A DNA stretch of 64,000 bases from Zingiber officinale (GCF_018446385.1 NC_055987.1:10935705-10999704); one strand, 5' to 3'; shown: positions 46,273 through 58,163, numbered from the stretch's first letter. Program-made: numbers and translations. Notes: generated by a model not told the origin, from the letters alone.

Positions 46273-46515
46273 AACTCCATAAACAGGAATTCCTATCAGA
46301 GCTATAGTACACAGCTTCTAGCTGAGAGGTCAGCTTCAGCATCTTGGCAGTAAAACTATTCAGTGGTGTTGTGTGGTATATTATATTCAATCAAGATCGA
46401 GGAAACATTGATCCATCCAAACATATTTCAATCTATTTTGTTGATCAAAAACGACTACTAAAGCAAATGTTTGGTAGAGTTGAGGACGAAAAGGAAGATC
46501 CTTGTGAAAGTTTAC

Positions 46516-47729
46516 CTGTTGGCATTGTAAGAAGAGGACCTTTTCAGGCATGGGAACTCGTCTCGGCCATAACTCGCCTTCTTGGTTTCGATCAAGCTCC
46601 CGCTGAAGTATTCTTTGCCGTCGGTGAATCCGTCCGTTTCCTTCTTGCCGCCTGAACCCGACCCAACGCGAGCAGCCGCTCCCTGCTTGCTCTGTGCTGG
46701 CGTCTGCGTCGACACCGAGAGGCCGTGGCGGTCCTTCGTGTTGATGGAGCCGCACGAGAGAAGTTGCATGAGCACGGTCGAGGTTCGCATCCGCCCGCTC
46801 GCGGATGTCCCCGCCGTCCTCCCCTGGCCCTCGGACCCAGCGGCGACGGCAGTGATGGCACGGCCGTCCGCCTTGATTAGCTTCTCCAGAGTCTCCGAAC
46901 TCGACGACGACAGCGGAGGTGAGATATCCTCCGGCTCCAGCTCCGTGGTCGGTGGACCCTCTTCTTCCGCCCTCGGGACTGCCGACCGCCGCCTGTTCCT
47001 CCCGTCGTCCGTCTGCGTCGATGCGTCGGCCGTCAGGTCGGTCTTATAGACCTTGTATTCGTTGAGGTCGAAGGAGCCCCAGGGCGCCCTCTTTCTTCTA
47101 ATCTGCAAGCTCTCGAAATCGTCGTGCACGGATTTGGGAACCTGCAGCGGCTTCTCGGAGGCAGGAACTGCCGCACTGTCTTCCTGGAAGCTGGGAGAGG
47201 CGAGAGGTTGGAAGAGCTCAGAACCCTTGAGAACGTACTCATGGCCATGCGTCGGGTGGATCAGATCATCCTCGGTGAGGTCGTGCCACACGAATCCATT
47301 CTTGTAGCTCCTGAAACATTCTCAATCCAATAAGAAGACGAAACCAAAATCAGCGTAGCAAATCTCGATTCAGCCACACCTTTTAGAAGACCACGAATAC
47401 AAATTAGTCATCCCCTTGCCTCTGAGGAAGCTGAGGCGGTCGATCACATCTAGAAAACAACAAATCTCATGCAAAGAACAATGGGGCTTTCCATAGATTA
47501 GGCGGAGAGCATGGAGCATACCTCGGAGGTAGAGGCCGTCGGCGGAGGAGAGAGTGACCTCCATGAAGTGGGGGTGCTCCAACTGGCCACTGCGGGAGGA
47601 TAGATAGTAAACGACAGCGACCTTCCTGGGCTTAGGCTCCTTCCAGACCTTGGTCCTCTCGGGGCTGGTGTCCTGATCCTTCCACTGCCGCAGGGGCTCC
47701 ATTCTCCCACGCGAGGAAGCCAGCGCCAT
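46516..47729 (-). CDS. SOSEKI-family polarity protein (DUF966), last exon not identified
   Basis: SOSEKI proteins mark cell corners and edges and polymerise through an N-terminal DIX-like domain. Exons on minus: 47522-47729, 47380-47449 and 46516-47310, all GT/AG and in phase, giving 357 residues. The DIX-like domain spans about residues 35-115: [20 protein letters not shown], then [29 protein letters not shown] and [12 protein letters not shown]. Later conserved blocks are [26 protein letters not shown] and the [10 protein letters not shown] end. Family members continue after SSSYN with a short basic tail, but here the exon meets a donor (GTAAAC). Without splicing it stops at once at 46512. 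The expected tail exon is not recognisable between there and the TIR element. The start chosen is [13 protein letters not shown], since upstream codons are low complexity. Confidence 0.88.
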
Positions 47730-47847
47730 TGTTCTTGCTGTTGCTGTTGCAAAATGGAGCAAGGCTGGATGAGTAGGCTTCTTCCTTATACCAGGCGATA
47801 GATAGCTTGGGAACAAAGCCGAGGGCGGAGATAGAGTCGAAGGTGAA

Positions 47848-47872
47848 GACGAAGAAGAAGAAGAAGAAGAAG
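47848..47872. repeat. (GAA)n microsatellite in the SOSEKI leader
   Basis: GAAGAAGAAG... on plus, CTT repeats on minus, about 120 bases upstream of the chosen SOSEKI ATG. It produces a run of Ser codons in the upstream reading frame, which is why the longer start was rejected. Confidence 0.8.
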
Positions 47873-48113
47873 ACAGCGTGAAGGGTGAGGGAGAGAGGAA
47901 GGCGGAGGGAGAGGCGGAGAACACGTGTCGTGGACTGATGATCTGCAAGGACAACCACGATGTGGAAGAAATGGTCGCATGACTCGCATCCTTTAAAGCC
48001 ATTAATATGGACTTTGTAGCACGATTAAAAACCTACAGTGAATTCAAATTATGCGAAGAAAGTCAAATCATCTTCGTATTTATGATTTAATGCCAACTAT
48101 AATATATTTAGAG

Positions 48114-48684
48114 TAGGGATGAACAGTCAACCCGTCAAATCGACCAATCCGCTTATATCGACCCGAATCGAATCGAAAAAAATAATCCGTCAGATATAGG
48201 ACCGATTTTAGGGTCCTGATATTGCATTATCTGATCTAATAGGGCCGGATAGTTTTTTATCCCAATAATCGAACCAACCCGATCCGCGATCACCCCTACT
48301 TGTAGCAACTACTGTTGATAAGCTGCTATACGTTATAGCAGCTGCTGTCAATAAGTTGCTACATGTTATAGTAGCTATTTTTGATTAGCTGTCGATAAGT
48401 TACTACATGTTATAGTAGCTATTTTTGATTAGCTGCTACAACGTATAATGAGTAATGCCTATTATCATTTTAATTTTTTTTTGTTGTATTTATATTTATA
48501 TTTTATATTTCATTGGATATAGGGTCAGATATCCAAATAACTGACAACCCGTCAGATATCTGATACATAAGAACCGCTGGATATAGGATCGGATGTAGGT
48601 CCTGATATTGCATTATCTGATCTAGTAGGACCGGATAGTTTTTTACCACAATAATCGAATCAACCCGATCCGTGATCACCCCTA
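48114..48684. mobile_element. hAT-type MITE with TSD ATTTAGAG
   Basis: 571 bp, with TAGGGATGAACA at the left and TGATCACCCCTA at the right. ATTTAGAG occurs on both sides (48106-48113 and 48685-48692). Its terminal region GATCCGYGATCACCCCTA occurs twice, once internally near 48280-48299. A TAGCAGCTGCTGTCAATAAG-type repeat lies between them. Confidence 0.85.
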
Positions 48685-48689
48685 ATTTA

Positions 48690-49338
48690 GAGGGTGTTTG
48701 ACTGAATTTATATAAGCTCTCTAAAATAATTTATAAGTTGTTTTGAAATTTATAAACTCTTCAAATTTGTTTGATAAAATTTTTTTTGAACAACTTATAA
48801 GTCAAAATAAGTTGTTCTAGAGCTTATAAGTTGTTTTAAAAAAAATATGAAAAATCATACTTTTCTAAAAAAAATCTTATTTTAATAATTATTTTCTCTA
48901 AAATATCCTTATATAATTTCATAAATCCTCATCTTATCCTCCATCAATTTTTATAAGTCTAATATCTTTTTATCTCTGTCGACTTTTCCAACGTTGTGTC
49001 ATCTTCTTGGCCAATATCTCTTTCCAAATTTCATCCTCTGGTGTAAAAATTCACCCAAAACTCTCTATTAATAAAAATCTCAAAATCCTCTATTAATAGT
49101 ATTATATCCTTTTTGATAATTTTATTAATAAAAAGATCTTATAATACCAAACACATCAATACCTTTGAGTTGATTGTAATAAGTTTACCCAAATATTTAA
49201 TAATTTATTTTTAAAATAAGATCTAACAACTTATAAACTTTTAAAATAACTTATAAATTGTACGAGCATATAAGCTATTTTTAATAAGTTTAGTTAAACA
49301 CCTTAAGCTATTTTTAATAAGTTTAGTTAAACACCTTA
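48690..49338. mobile_element. MITE related to the one at 22513-23105
   Basis: It begins GAGGGTGTTTGACT and ends AGTTTAGTTAAACACCTT. The interior matches 22513-23105 (ATATCCTTATATAAT, AATAAAAAGATCTTATAATA). Its last 33 bases are duplicated in tandem at about 49272-49304 and 49305-49337. Its first bases lie within the target duplication of the neighbouring MITE. Confidence 0.78.
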
Positions 49339-49339
49339 T

Positions 49340-50690
49340 ATGTAAAATCAAAAGATATTGAAATTTTGAGTTGATCGCATGGTGTTCTGATTATCAAAGA
49401 GAAAATTTTATGAAATTAGATCCATCATTTCAGGATTAATCAATAAATCTAATTAGATTTATTATTTTTTATTCTTATAATTATGATATAGTAATAGGAT
49501 ATTTAAGTTATTATTCAAATATTAATAATTTAAATTTATAATATTTTTTAATGGGACGTGTAGGCAAATGATGTTAGGATTCTTGACTACTCATCACCAA
49601 CACTTTTAATTTATCTTGATATCGATAGAAAAATTCTATAGTATCAAATCAGTCATCCTAGATTAATCAATATATTATTATTTTTTCTTATAAAGACATC
49701 ATACTGTATAAAATAATATATTATCTTTTAGGGAAATTACTTTTGAATGATAATAATGGTTTGAAATCTTACAAATTACTCTAAATTATATTTTTAAGTC
49801 TTAAACGAGGTTATTATAGATTTCGCTTAATAATTTGTTGCAGATTACTAAACAGAATTTTAATATATTGTGTACTATATAATTCAACTAGAGTTAAAAA
49901 ATTATAATAACTACTGAACCAATATAATATGAATATTAAATCTTAATTTTTAAAAGATCATAACTTTGAATGGGGATTGAACCATACAATACACATCTTA
50001 ATTATATATTATATAATGGAACTCATAATCATGCGATTTCCAAACTCAAAAAATATTTAATTTTTTTAGGTTACAGATAATTTGGTTCTCAGCATCAACA
50101 TGAAATCGATACGTTAAAACTCATTCGATTTAAATGAGTGAAGCATAATTGTATTAATTGATAAGAGGCGTTCTTTTCATTAAAAAATCACGATCGATTA
50201 AAAAAAAATAGTCCTTTGACTTTGCCCAATAGAAATATTTTGTTTAAAAAATTATTTTTATGATTTCGTAGATATATTTTTTTAATTATATATGTACGTA
50301 CTCTGACAGAATCAGCCTAATCCAATTGCGTGCGTCTTGTGTTTTTATATGATGGTAAAATTACCATTTTACCCTACAGGCGGGAGGTTCATTTGTATTT
50401 TGAAAATAGCATTTTATCAGCCCATTTAGATTTCCAACTGGCCCAATATGCACACGCTACTTTTAATATAAAAGACGCATTCAATTATGCGCTCTTCCCA
50501 TCATATTAAATTTATTTTTTTTCTCTTTATCTTGTTTTTTTTTTCCTTTCTTTTATACAGGAACATCTGTATGTATAAATATTCATATAGGTCTATGTTG
50601 GATCTATGATTCATATTAGGAACATATTAGGATTAGTCAATTGTTTCTTATTATTACATTTTTTTTAAATATTTCTTAAAAAAAATAAAA
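49340..50690. other. AT-rich intergenic DNA
   Basis: No gene, RNA or element end is recognised. There are only runs of A/T and a few short direct repeats such as CTAGATTAATCAATA / AGGATTAATCAATAAA. Confidence 0.5.
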
Positions 50691-50699
50691 TAAGTAATG

Positions 50700-51770
50700 A
50701 AGGTTATCATTAGACTTCCTATAGTTTCAGAAATTCACAGAACCTAAAATTTATCAAAATCCATTGATGAACATAAGCATGTCATATTAGACTCATTTTA
50801 GATCATATGAGATTTTGAAATTATAAGGAATCTAACGGTGTCATCCATTGTTTATTTCGACTTATACGGATAAATTAAAATATTATTGAAAGAATCGACT
50901 CCAAACCCTAACGTGGGGCTAATATGATTCATATCAAGGCCACGTTGGAGTTTAGACATAATTCTTCCTCCCTAAAAAGCCGAAATATACAATAAAGGAC
51001 ATTATTGGACTCCTTGTAGTCTTATAATTCACAAGACATGAAATGAGTCAAATGGTCAAAACCTACTAATAGATCTAGACATATCTGATTGTATCAATTT
51101 TAAGTCCTTTGGATTTCTAAGGTTGCAAAGACTTCAACGATATTCTCTATTGCTTATTTTGGTTTCTTCGGAGGTGTTAAAATATTATTGGAAGAATCAG
51201 CTCTAAACCCTAAAATGGACCTAATATGGTTCATACCAAAACTCAATGTGTCCGTCAATGGATTTTGGTCAAACCCCACTGATGAACTTATACAAGTCCG
51301 ATTGGATCTATTTCACGTCATGCGAATTTCTGATATTGCAAGAAGTCTAATGATGTCCTCCATTGCTTATTTTGACTTCTCGAATGTGTTAAAATGTAAT
51401 CAGGAATAATCGACTCAAATCCCTAATGTGAGCCCGATATAAATCATATCAGGGTCAATGTAGGCCTCATATGATTCATATCAGACCCAACATGTCCATC
51501 GATTGCATCTATTTCAGGTCTTGTAAATTTCTGAGACTACAAGGAATCCAACGACGTCCTTCGTTGCTTATTTCGACTTCTTAAATGTGTTAAAATATAA
51601 TAAGGAAGAATTGACTCTAAACCCCAATGTGGGTATGATATGAATTACATCAGACCTAACATGTCCATCAGTGGATTTATGTCAAAATCCACTAATAGAC
51701 CTAAACAAGTCTAATTGACTTATTTCAAGTTATGTGGATTTCTGAGACTAAAAGATGTCGGTGTATAAAA
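50700..51770. repeat. Diverged tandem repeat, units about 200-300 bp
   Basis: A marker phrase (GAATCGACTCCAAACCCTAA and variants) recurs near 50890, 51195, 51408 and 51608. Each time it is followed by AATATGATTCATATCA-like text, and it is preceded by TTGCTTATTTCGACTTCT and TGTTAAAATATTAT. At least four units are seen. The 73-codon open frame at 51188-51409 is a unit read by chance. Confidence 0.75.
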
Positions 51771-52535
51771 CACCAGATAATTGAACTTATGTTTTGTTTA
51801 TGATAAAGGGTTCAAAGTTAAGGTTTCTTGTTATTTAACAAGTTGAACTAAGTATATAAGAAAGTCCCAAGTGATCTTAGGCAAGGAAAGTCCTAATTGT
51901 GGTTAGACAAGTGGAAAGTTCTAGCTGTGGTTAGGCAACGAAGTCCTGGTCTGGAGGACTGAGGGAAGTCTTGGCGGGCCGAGGAATTTGGGCAAAATCC
52001 TAGAGTCGAGGACTTTAGGTGAAAACTCTGGGGCAAAATCCTTCGGGCGGAGAAGTCTCTTACAGCAGTTAAAGCATTAGATCACAAAGTAGAACAGAAA
52101 AAAGATTGTTTATAAGTGTTGTTATGAACTACTAGGATCAGGGCTGTATTTATAACCCTGCTCCCAACGTCTGGAAGAGTTTTGGACACTTGGGTGTGAA
52201 TAAAACTTTATCCATGTCACAACGGATAATAGCATAATGGGTCTAGACAAACATTTTGATTCGAGCACCTATAAGGGTTCCGAGCGCTCGGACCACCTTC
52301 GCACATGGGTGCCTCGCCAAGGCGCCCTGGCTTGACCAAATCGGTATGGGCGCCCAGACTCCAGTCAACTATGTGTTGACTTTTCATCCGGGTCTTCCGC
52401 TCCGGCTCCACTCCTTTGAGTGATTTCAGCCATCTAGAATAAGGCTCACCCGAACCTATTTTTCGGCCTTCTCGAGCAACCTTCCGCTCTGACTTCTCGT
52501 CCCTCGGAAATGTCGCGCGCCTCCTCGTCCGCCAA
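51771..52535. other. Unassigned repeat-like sequence next to the gypsy element
   Basis: It begins TGTCGGTGTATAAAACACC and becomes GC-rich toward 52535, with GGTGCCTCGCCAAGGCGCC-type palindromes. It looks like part of another LTR or non-coding retroelement into which the Tat element inserted, but only one copy is in view. No coding sequence is supported. Confidence 0.4.
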
Positions 52536-53365
52536 TGATCCTGTTCGAGCGCTGAGTCGACGGACGCTGGGGACGTGGCGCTCTCCAGTGTCCTTTGGTG
52601 TTGAAGTGAACCTCCGGCGAACCTGCAAAGAAGCCGAGCCGGGAGGGATTTCCCAACGACGACCCTCCGACGCTCAAGTCAGGCAACGAAGAAGCAGAGT
52701 AATGTTACTGTGGCTACAGTGATTAAGATTGCATACCTCCGTGAAGTCTGGGGGTCCTTATATAGAACCCCGGGGAGGCGCGGACATGCTTCTCGATGCG
52801 TGCACGCTTCCCCAAACATACCTTAGTAAGGTTGTGTCAGAAAAGTACGCCTGACGTCATTCCGCAATCGTCCGAGCATATCCCGGATGTGACGGTGGAA
52901 GTTTCTACCGTACGATATTCTGTCCGCTCCGGCCGTCGACCATGCCGTTTGTCGGCGGCAGGTGTCTCGAGGATGAAGCTACCAGCTATCCTTTTTGTCT
53001 CCTAGCGCTCTTATCTGTTCCCGGGCCGAGCGGAGCGACCGCTCGGCGCTCATGTCCTCCAAGAAGCCCTATTCACGTGCTCGGCTGGGATTGGGGATTA
53101 CTGTCCTGCAGCTCGGCCGAGCGTCCTGGCCGCTCGACTTAAAGACTCTTTTACCTTGAGCATCGGAAACCCGCTCCATGGTCGGGTTGTCTTTTGTCCT
53201 GTCACCTGGGAGACCCGGACCGGGCGCCTGGTCGGCCGGATGTCCGAGGATAGTCCGCCAGTCCGCTCGACACGACCTTGGTGTTGACTCTCTTGACCCT
53301 TGACCTCCACGTGTCGTTGACCTCCCGCCAACGAGTGATCCCCCCGTCCTTACCACCGGATCACA
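52536..53365 (-). repeat. 3' LTR of the Tat element
   Basis: 830 bases, starting TGTGATCCGG and ending ...GGATCA on the minus strand. It is a direct repeat of 63217-64000. It includes TATATAGAACCCC on plus (TATATAAGGACCCC on minus, near 52757), a likely promoter. Confidence 0.9.
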
Positions 53366-53380
53366 TGCCTCCCCCTCAAG
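53366..53380 (-). other. Polypurine tract of the Tat element
   Basis: The minus strand reads CTTGAGGGGGAGGCA immediately before the 3' LTR. It closely matches the tract of the LARD-type element at 15131-15147. Confidence 0.85.
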
Positions 53381-53979
53381 TCTAGTCGAAGGAGGCATTA
53401 AGTCCGATTGACTGAGTCTAGCAATCGACGTCCAGCCCTCTCAATACAAGTATAGTATTTATAATATAGCCGGCTGGTGCGCTGCAATGGCATGTGATGA
53501 TGTCCTCGGGATGCAAATCTCCGCCATTATGGTTGAGTACAGCTGCTGCCTCTCGTGATGGGGCTCATTAAATGCCTTCTCCGACCGAGTGCCACGTGCG
53601 CGTGGCGTCTTTCTCGCCTCCTTACACACGCATCGACGGCGGTTTGAAATGACGCCGCGATGTGGGCCTAGGTTCACTGACGGATCGCTCAGGGATGATC
53701 GGGCATAACCCTATAGCCTTAGCCTTCTTCTCCTTTGCGGCATAGGGGCCCACGTCGAGCCTCTTCTGCCCCACTGACCACGCTCCTGACTCCTCGGCGA
53801 TCCAATCCCTTCTTCCTTCCTTCAATTTCTCTGTAAGGTTCTTTGTCTTTCCTCTTTCTTTTTGTGTTTTTGTTTTTCCGAATTATTGTCAATTATTCTC
53901 TTCCTCTCAAGCCTTCCCACCCCCGCTCTCATTGCCTTTGCTCTCAAGCCTCCTTCACCACCTCTCCCTACTTCTCACT

Positions 53980-55782
53980 ACGGTCAAGCATCCGCATGGA
54001 TGATACCGGCCATTCGATGACATCGTTCGGCATGATTAACGCTCGACCCTTCGATCCATGATCGAATCTTATCCTACCTTCCGCTCGACCATATAACCCC
54101 GCGACACTATCTATTTTCCGATGAATTTCGATCTGCGGTTCCTCTCCACCCTTCATCGTCGAAATTTGTAACTTCTTTGGCATTCCGCCTCAATTGGTTC
54201 CCAACACTTTTAGTATGGAGTTGTGTATTATTTAAGATACACAACATTCCTCATGGAAGTCTTCTATTATTTCTATTTCTACTCCAATCAGAATCCGAGC
54301 GCACTTATCTTTTAGGCTCGTCGACTTAGTCTTTTTGATCGCTTCCCTCTTCCAACAAACATTGGAAAGAAAAACTTCCCGGATGCTCCCCTTCAAGACT
54401 AAATGGCAGGTCGGACCGCCAACCTCTCCCGAGTAAGAAGTTTAAGACCCGACCGGAGGTCTGAAGCTCGACATCAACAAGCTTCTACCTGAAGGAGTGA
54501 TGTATATATTTGCCTTGAGTCCGAGCCGAACCCCGCTCCCGAGCAGCTTTGGTAAGAACTTCACTTGTACATTTGCCTTGAGTTCTAACTGATTTCTTTC
54601 TCCTTTCCTTGCAGCAAACATCGTAATGGAGTCGGTGCTGTTCGAGATTTTGAAAAAGAAGGCGCCCACGCTCAAAGCGGCAGCTGCCAAGGAAATGGAG
54701 CAATTGGGCATTGCTCCGGTCAGCTCTCACGAGGACGAGAGTGAAGCGCAGGTAGGGGAGTCGGCCGTTCGGGAGGAAGACTCCGATCCGGAGGACGAAC
54801 TCCCGCTCGACAGGAAAAGACGGCGAGTTGAGAAGCCTCTCCGTTCGGCAACCTCCGCAGTGCAAGCGTCCGAGCGGGCGGGCACCGCCTCTCAACGCGG
54901 CAAAGAACCATTGGTCGAGGCGCTCTCCTCCGACCGGACTCCCTCTCAGCTGGATGCGCATGCGGCCCCCATCGAAGCGGCGACGGTTACCTCCCTTCCT
55001 CCTGCACCACACCGAGTCCTCCGCTCGGGCATTTTGTCCACCATGTCCAGCCCGGCCTCTGATCCCTTGGTGTCCATTCAGACGACTCCGGGTCGACGCC
55101 GCACTATTAGGGTCACCTTGCACCTCCCTACTAAGGCGTTTATGACCGAGTCCGATCAGCCTACAACTCCTGAACATATGATCACCATCAAGGGGCCCCT
55201 CGCTGAGATGTGGGCGGACGCCCGGGCCCGTGTAGCCATGATACCACTCGACAAGCCGGCCGACAGTCATATGCAGCAGTCCACAGGGGTAAGATTCATT
55301 TCTGCCTTATGTAGCCTTCCCGGTCGGCCTTTTAACATGCCTTTGTATATCAGAGATGGGTGGAAGAAATTGTTGTTGTCAACCGCTTGGCGATGGTGGA
55401 GGAGGAGCTGAGAAGACTGAAGAGTCAGGGCGGCCCGTCGTCTTCCCGAGACCCTTCTTATGCCGAGCTGCATAAGGAGCTCGCCAAAACCAAGGATCTG
55501 CTAGAGGCCGAGAGGAAAAAGACGGCCGACCAGGCATACATGTTGGACCAGCTTGACAAGCAGGTCAAAACCTATGACCGCAAGATTGAGATAGCCACCA
55601 CTCGGAAGAACACCGCTATCGCAGATCTAGATAAAAAGAATGTGGAAGCCCGAATTCTGGAGCAGCGTGTAAATGAGCTAGCCGAGCTGCTAGAAGGAGA
55701 GCAGAAAGGCCGCTCGGAGGAGGTGACCAAACTCAAGGCAAAACTACATCCGCTCGGCGGAGTTTGTGGAGAAGGTTTGTGA
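53980..55782 (+). CDS. Antisense ORF region of the Tat element
   Basis: On the strand opposite to pol, open frames at 54626-55411 and 55360-55782 lie between integrase and the 3' LTR. The first encodes an acidic, Ser/Ala-rich protein with a KRRRVEK basic patch. The second encodes a strong coiled coil (MVEEELRRLKSQGG, LAKTKDLLEAERKKTADQAY). 53980-54480 holds decayed sequence resembling the 'putative gypsy-type transposon' domain (FFGIPPQLVPNTF). GT/AG-like signals between the frames suggest splicing. Retand-like Tat elements are known to carry an extra antisense ORF here. Its function is unknown. Fossil sequence, partly decayed. Confidence 0.6.
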
Positions 55783-56204
55783 CCGGCTGGTCATCGCCTT
55801 CGAGTTGGCCATCACCGCTACTACGGACTATCTGAAGTCCAAGGGCCAGCTCCCCGACTCCGTGGTCATCCCTGCTACAGAGCATGCAGTGCTTCTCACT
55901 ACCATCCCGAAACATATTTTCAACTACCTTGAATGAAGTATTTTCTGTAATTCTACCGATCGGCTATACTTTAATGTTAATGAGTGGCCTTTGTAACTTT
56001 ACACCCGGTCGGCGGACTTTTAAAAGTAATTTTTAAATGAATGTCAACTTTTGCTGCGTTAGTCTTTCATTCTGGGTGTTCCTTGTAACTGAGCCGACCG
56101 GTCTCTCGACCTTTTTCCCGCAGGGAATTTCTTAACTTCGTCGATTGGTCAAACGACTGTCTGTTTTACATGGACTTTCTGCTAGTGTCTCGCTGAAGTG
56201 CTTC

Positions 56205-56490
56205 AACACGACGCTGCCTCTTCTGGGGGTTTATAGTTGCCAGTCCGACTCTAAAGTTTAACGTCGCCTCTCGACGGTCTTCAAGCCAGGGGATTTATAG
56301 TCGTCGGTCCGACTCTAGAGTTTAACGTCGTCGCTCGACGGTCTTCAAGCAGGGGTATTTACAGTCGCCGGTTCGACTCTAGAGTTTAACGTCGCCGCTC
56401 GACGGTCTTCAAGCAGGGGTATTTATAGTCGCCGATTCGACTCTAGAGTATAACGTCGCTGCTCGACGGTCTTCTAGTAGTTTGCCGTTC
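56205..56490. repeat. 64-bp tandem array in the Tat element
   Basis: The marker ACGTCG recurs at 56261, 56325, 56389 and 56453, an exact 64-base period over four to five units. On the minus strand each unit contains CTCTAGAGTCGAACCGGCGA then CTATAAAT. This core is shared with the 87-bp array of the LARD-type element. Confidence 0.85.
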
Positions 56491-56767
56491 GGCGAATAAC
56501 GCTCAGACTCTTCGTAATTTTTCTCATCTTCAATCCTGCAGCCAAAGGATACATACGAACGGAACGTACATGAAAGGAATTACACTGGTGCACCTTTTAT
56601 CCAGCACGATACGACTGGAGGTGGTTTGCGCTCCATGGTCGATCTAGCCGTCGTTCGCCTTCATCTTCCAGGTAGTAGACACCCGATCGGAGCTTCTCAA
56701 CGACTTTAAAGGGCCCCGCCCAGGGAGTCGCCATTTTGCTTACGTCGCCGACCGGCTTCACCTTCTT

Positions 56768-57559
56768 TCATGCAAGATCACCGACCTGGAATGCTCTAGG
56801 AATTACACGCCCGTTGTAATTCTGCTTCATTCTTTGCCTATAAGCCATTAGCCGGACGACTGCTTTAGCTCTTGCTTCATCCACCAAGTCCAACTCCATT
56901 TGCCTCCGCTCGGCATTGTCCTCATCGTAGCTTTGGATCCGATCGGACTCCACTCCGACCTCGACTGGGACAACTGCCTCGCCGCCGTACACCAAGTGGA
57001 ATGGTGTTACTCCCGTTCCCTCTTTTGGGGTTGTGCAGATGGCCCATAGTACGCCGGGCAGCTCATCTACCCAGCTTGCTCCTATGTGATCGAGCCGAAC
57101 CCGAAGTATTCGCAGGATCTCTCGATTGGCCACTTCGGCTTGACCGTTGCTTTGAGGATATGCCACGGAAGTGAAGTGTCGTTCGATGTCGTATCCTTTG
57201 CACCATTCTCCAAGCTCCTGACCAACGAATTGTCAGTCGTTATCTGAGATGAGTCGACGAGGGATGCCGAACCGACAGATTATATCCTGCCAAATGAACT
57301 TTTTGACCATATGCTCGATTATCTTGGCTAGTGGTTCGGCTTCGACCCATTTGGAGAAGTAGTCGACTGCCACTAGTAGAAACCTCCGCTGACTGGTCGC
57401 CATGGGGAAAGGCCCTACGATATCCATGCCCCATTGGTCGAATGGGCAGGATACTGTGGACGCCTTCATTTCCGTCGTAGGCATATTGAGCGGCGTGTTC
57501 CTGTAGAGGTGGCCAGAAGTATCAGGCCAGCAGGATCTTCCTAGCCAAAGACCGGCCAC
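56768..57559 (-). CDS. Integrase region of the Tat element
   Basis: Motifs on minus: FDQWGMDIVGPFPMA with the first catalytic Asp, FLLVAVDYFSKWVEAEPLA with the second, and YPQSNGQAEVANREILRILR with the Glu. LGALWAICTTPKEGTGVTPF-like text follows. This is the retroviral-type DDE integrase core (rve). The region is broken. Confidence 0.85.
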
Positions 57560-58163
57560 CCGGATGACCTCCGCAAGATCCTTGATGTACCTCTTGGAGA
57601 ATGTACTCTGCGTCCTCCGAGCTGACGCACTTTAGTAGCGGTCGGGAGAATACCTTCTTGTAGAGTTGGTCCCCGATGAGCGTGAACTGTCCGACTCTCC
57701 TCCTCAATAGTTGGGCTTCATCCTGATCTGACGGCGTGGCCTCCGATCGTAAAAATTCAATTATGGATGTCCTCCAATCGCTCGGGAATGTGAGACCTTC
57801 CATCCGGTCGATGTGCGCCACCAGAGACACTTGCTCGATTGGTTGCTGGATGACGACCGGCGATATCGAACTGGCAAGCTTGGCTAGCTCGTGCGCAGAC
57901 TGGTTCTCGGTTCGGGGGATCTTCTGTATGACAACCTCTACGAAGTTGGTCCTGAGCTTTTCAAAGGCCTCCGCGTAGAGCCTGAGCCTCGCGCTGTTTA
58001 TCTCGAAGGACCCTGAGAGTTGCTGAGCGACCAACTGGGAGTCTGAGAACAGAGTCACCCGGCTAGCTCCCACGTGTCGCGCGACGTGTAGGTCGTCTAT
58101 TAGGGCTTCGTACTCCGCTTCATTATTGGTTGCTCGATAGTCCAGCCGGACGGACAGGTGCAT
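57522..58163 (-). CDS. Second (archaeal-type) RNase H and integrase zinc-binding region
   Basis: TNNEAEYEALIDDLHVARHV, FSDSQLVAQQLSGSFE and ENQSAHELAKLAS are the RNase HI core in the form found in Tat elements. C-terminal YILQEVHQGSCGGHPGGRSLARKI is the HHCC-like zinc-binding segment that precedes integrase. The upstream part of this domain (KVFVDGSSTRLGSG) is in the adjacent RT frame. Confidence 0.85.
   Translation of the reverse strand: MHLSVRLDYRATNNEAEYEALIDDLHVARHVGASRVTLFSDSQLVAQQLSGSFEINSARLRLYAEAFEKLRTNFVEVVIQKIPRTENQSAHELAKLASSISPVVIQQPIEQVSLVAHIDRMEGLTFPSDWRTSIIEFLRSEATPSDQDEAQLLRRRVGQFTLIGDQLYKKVFSRPLLKCVSSEDAEYILQEVHQGSCGGHPGGRSLARKILLA

Noticed and set aside
46512-48002. Longer SOSEKI start at 48002
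   Set aside because: The upstream in-frame stretch is low complexity (Ser run from a GAA/CTT microsatellite) and unlike family N-termini. The start at 47729 fits better.
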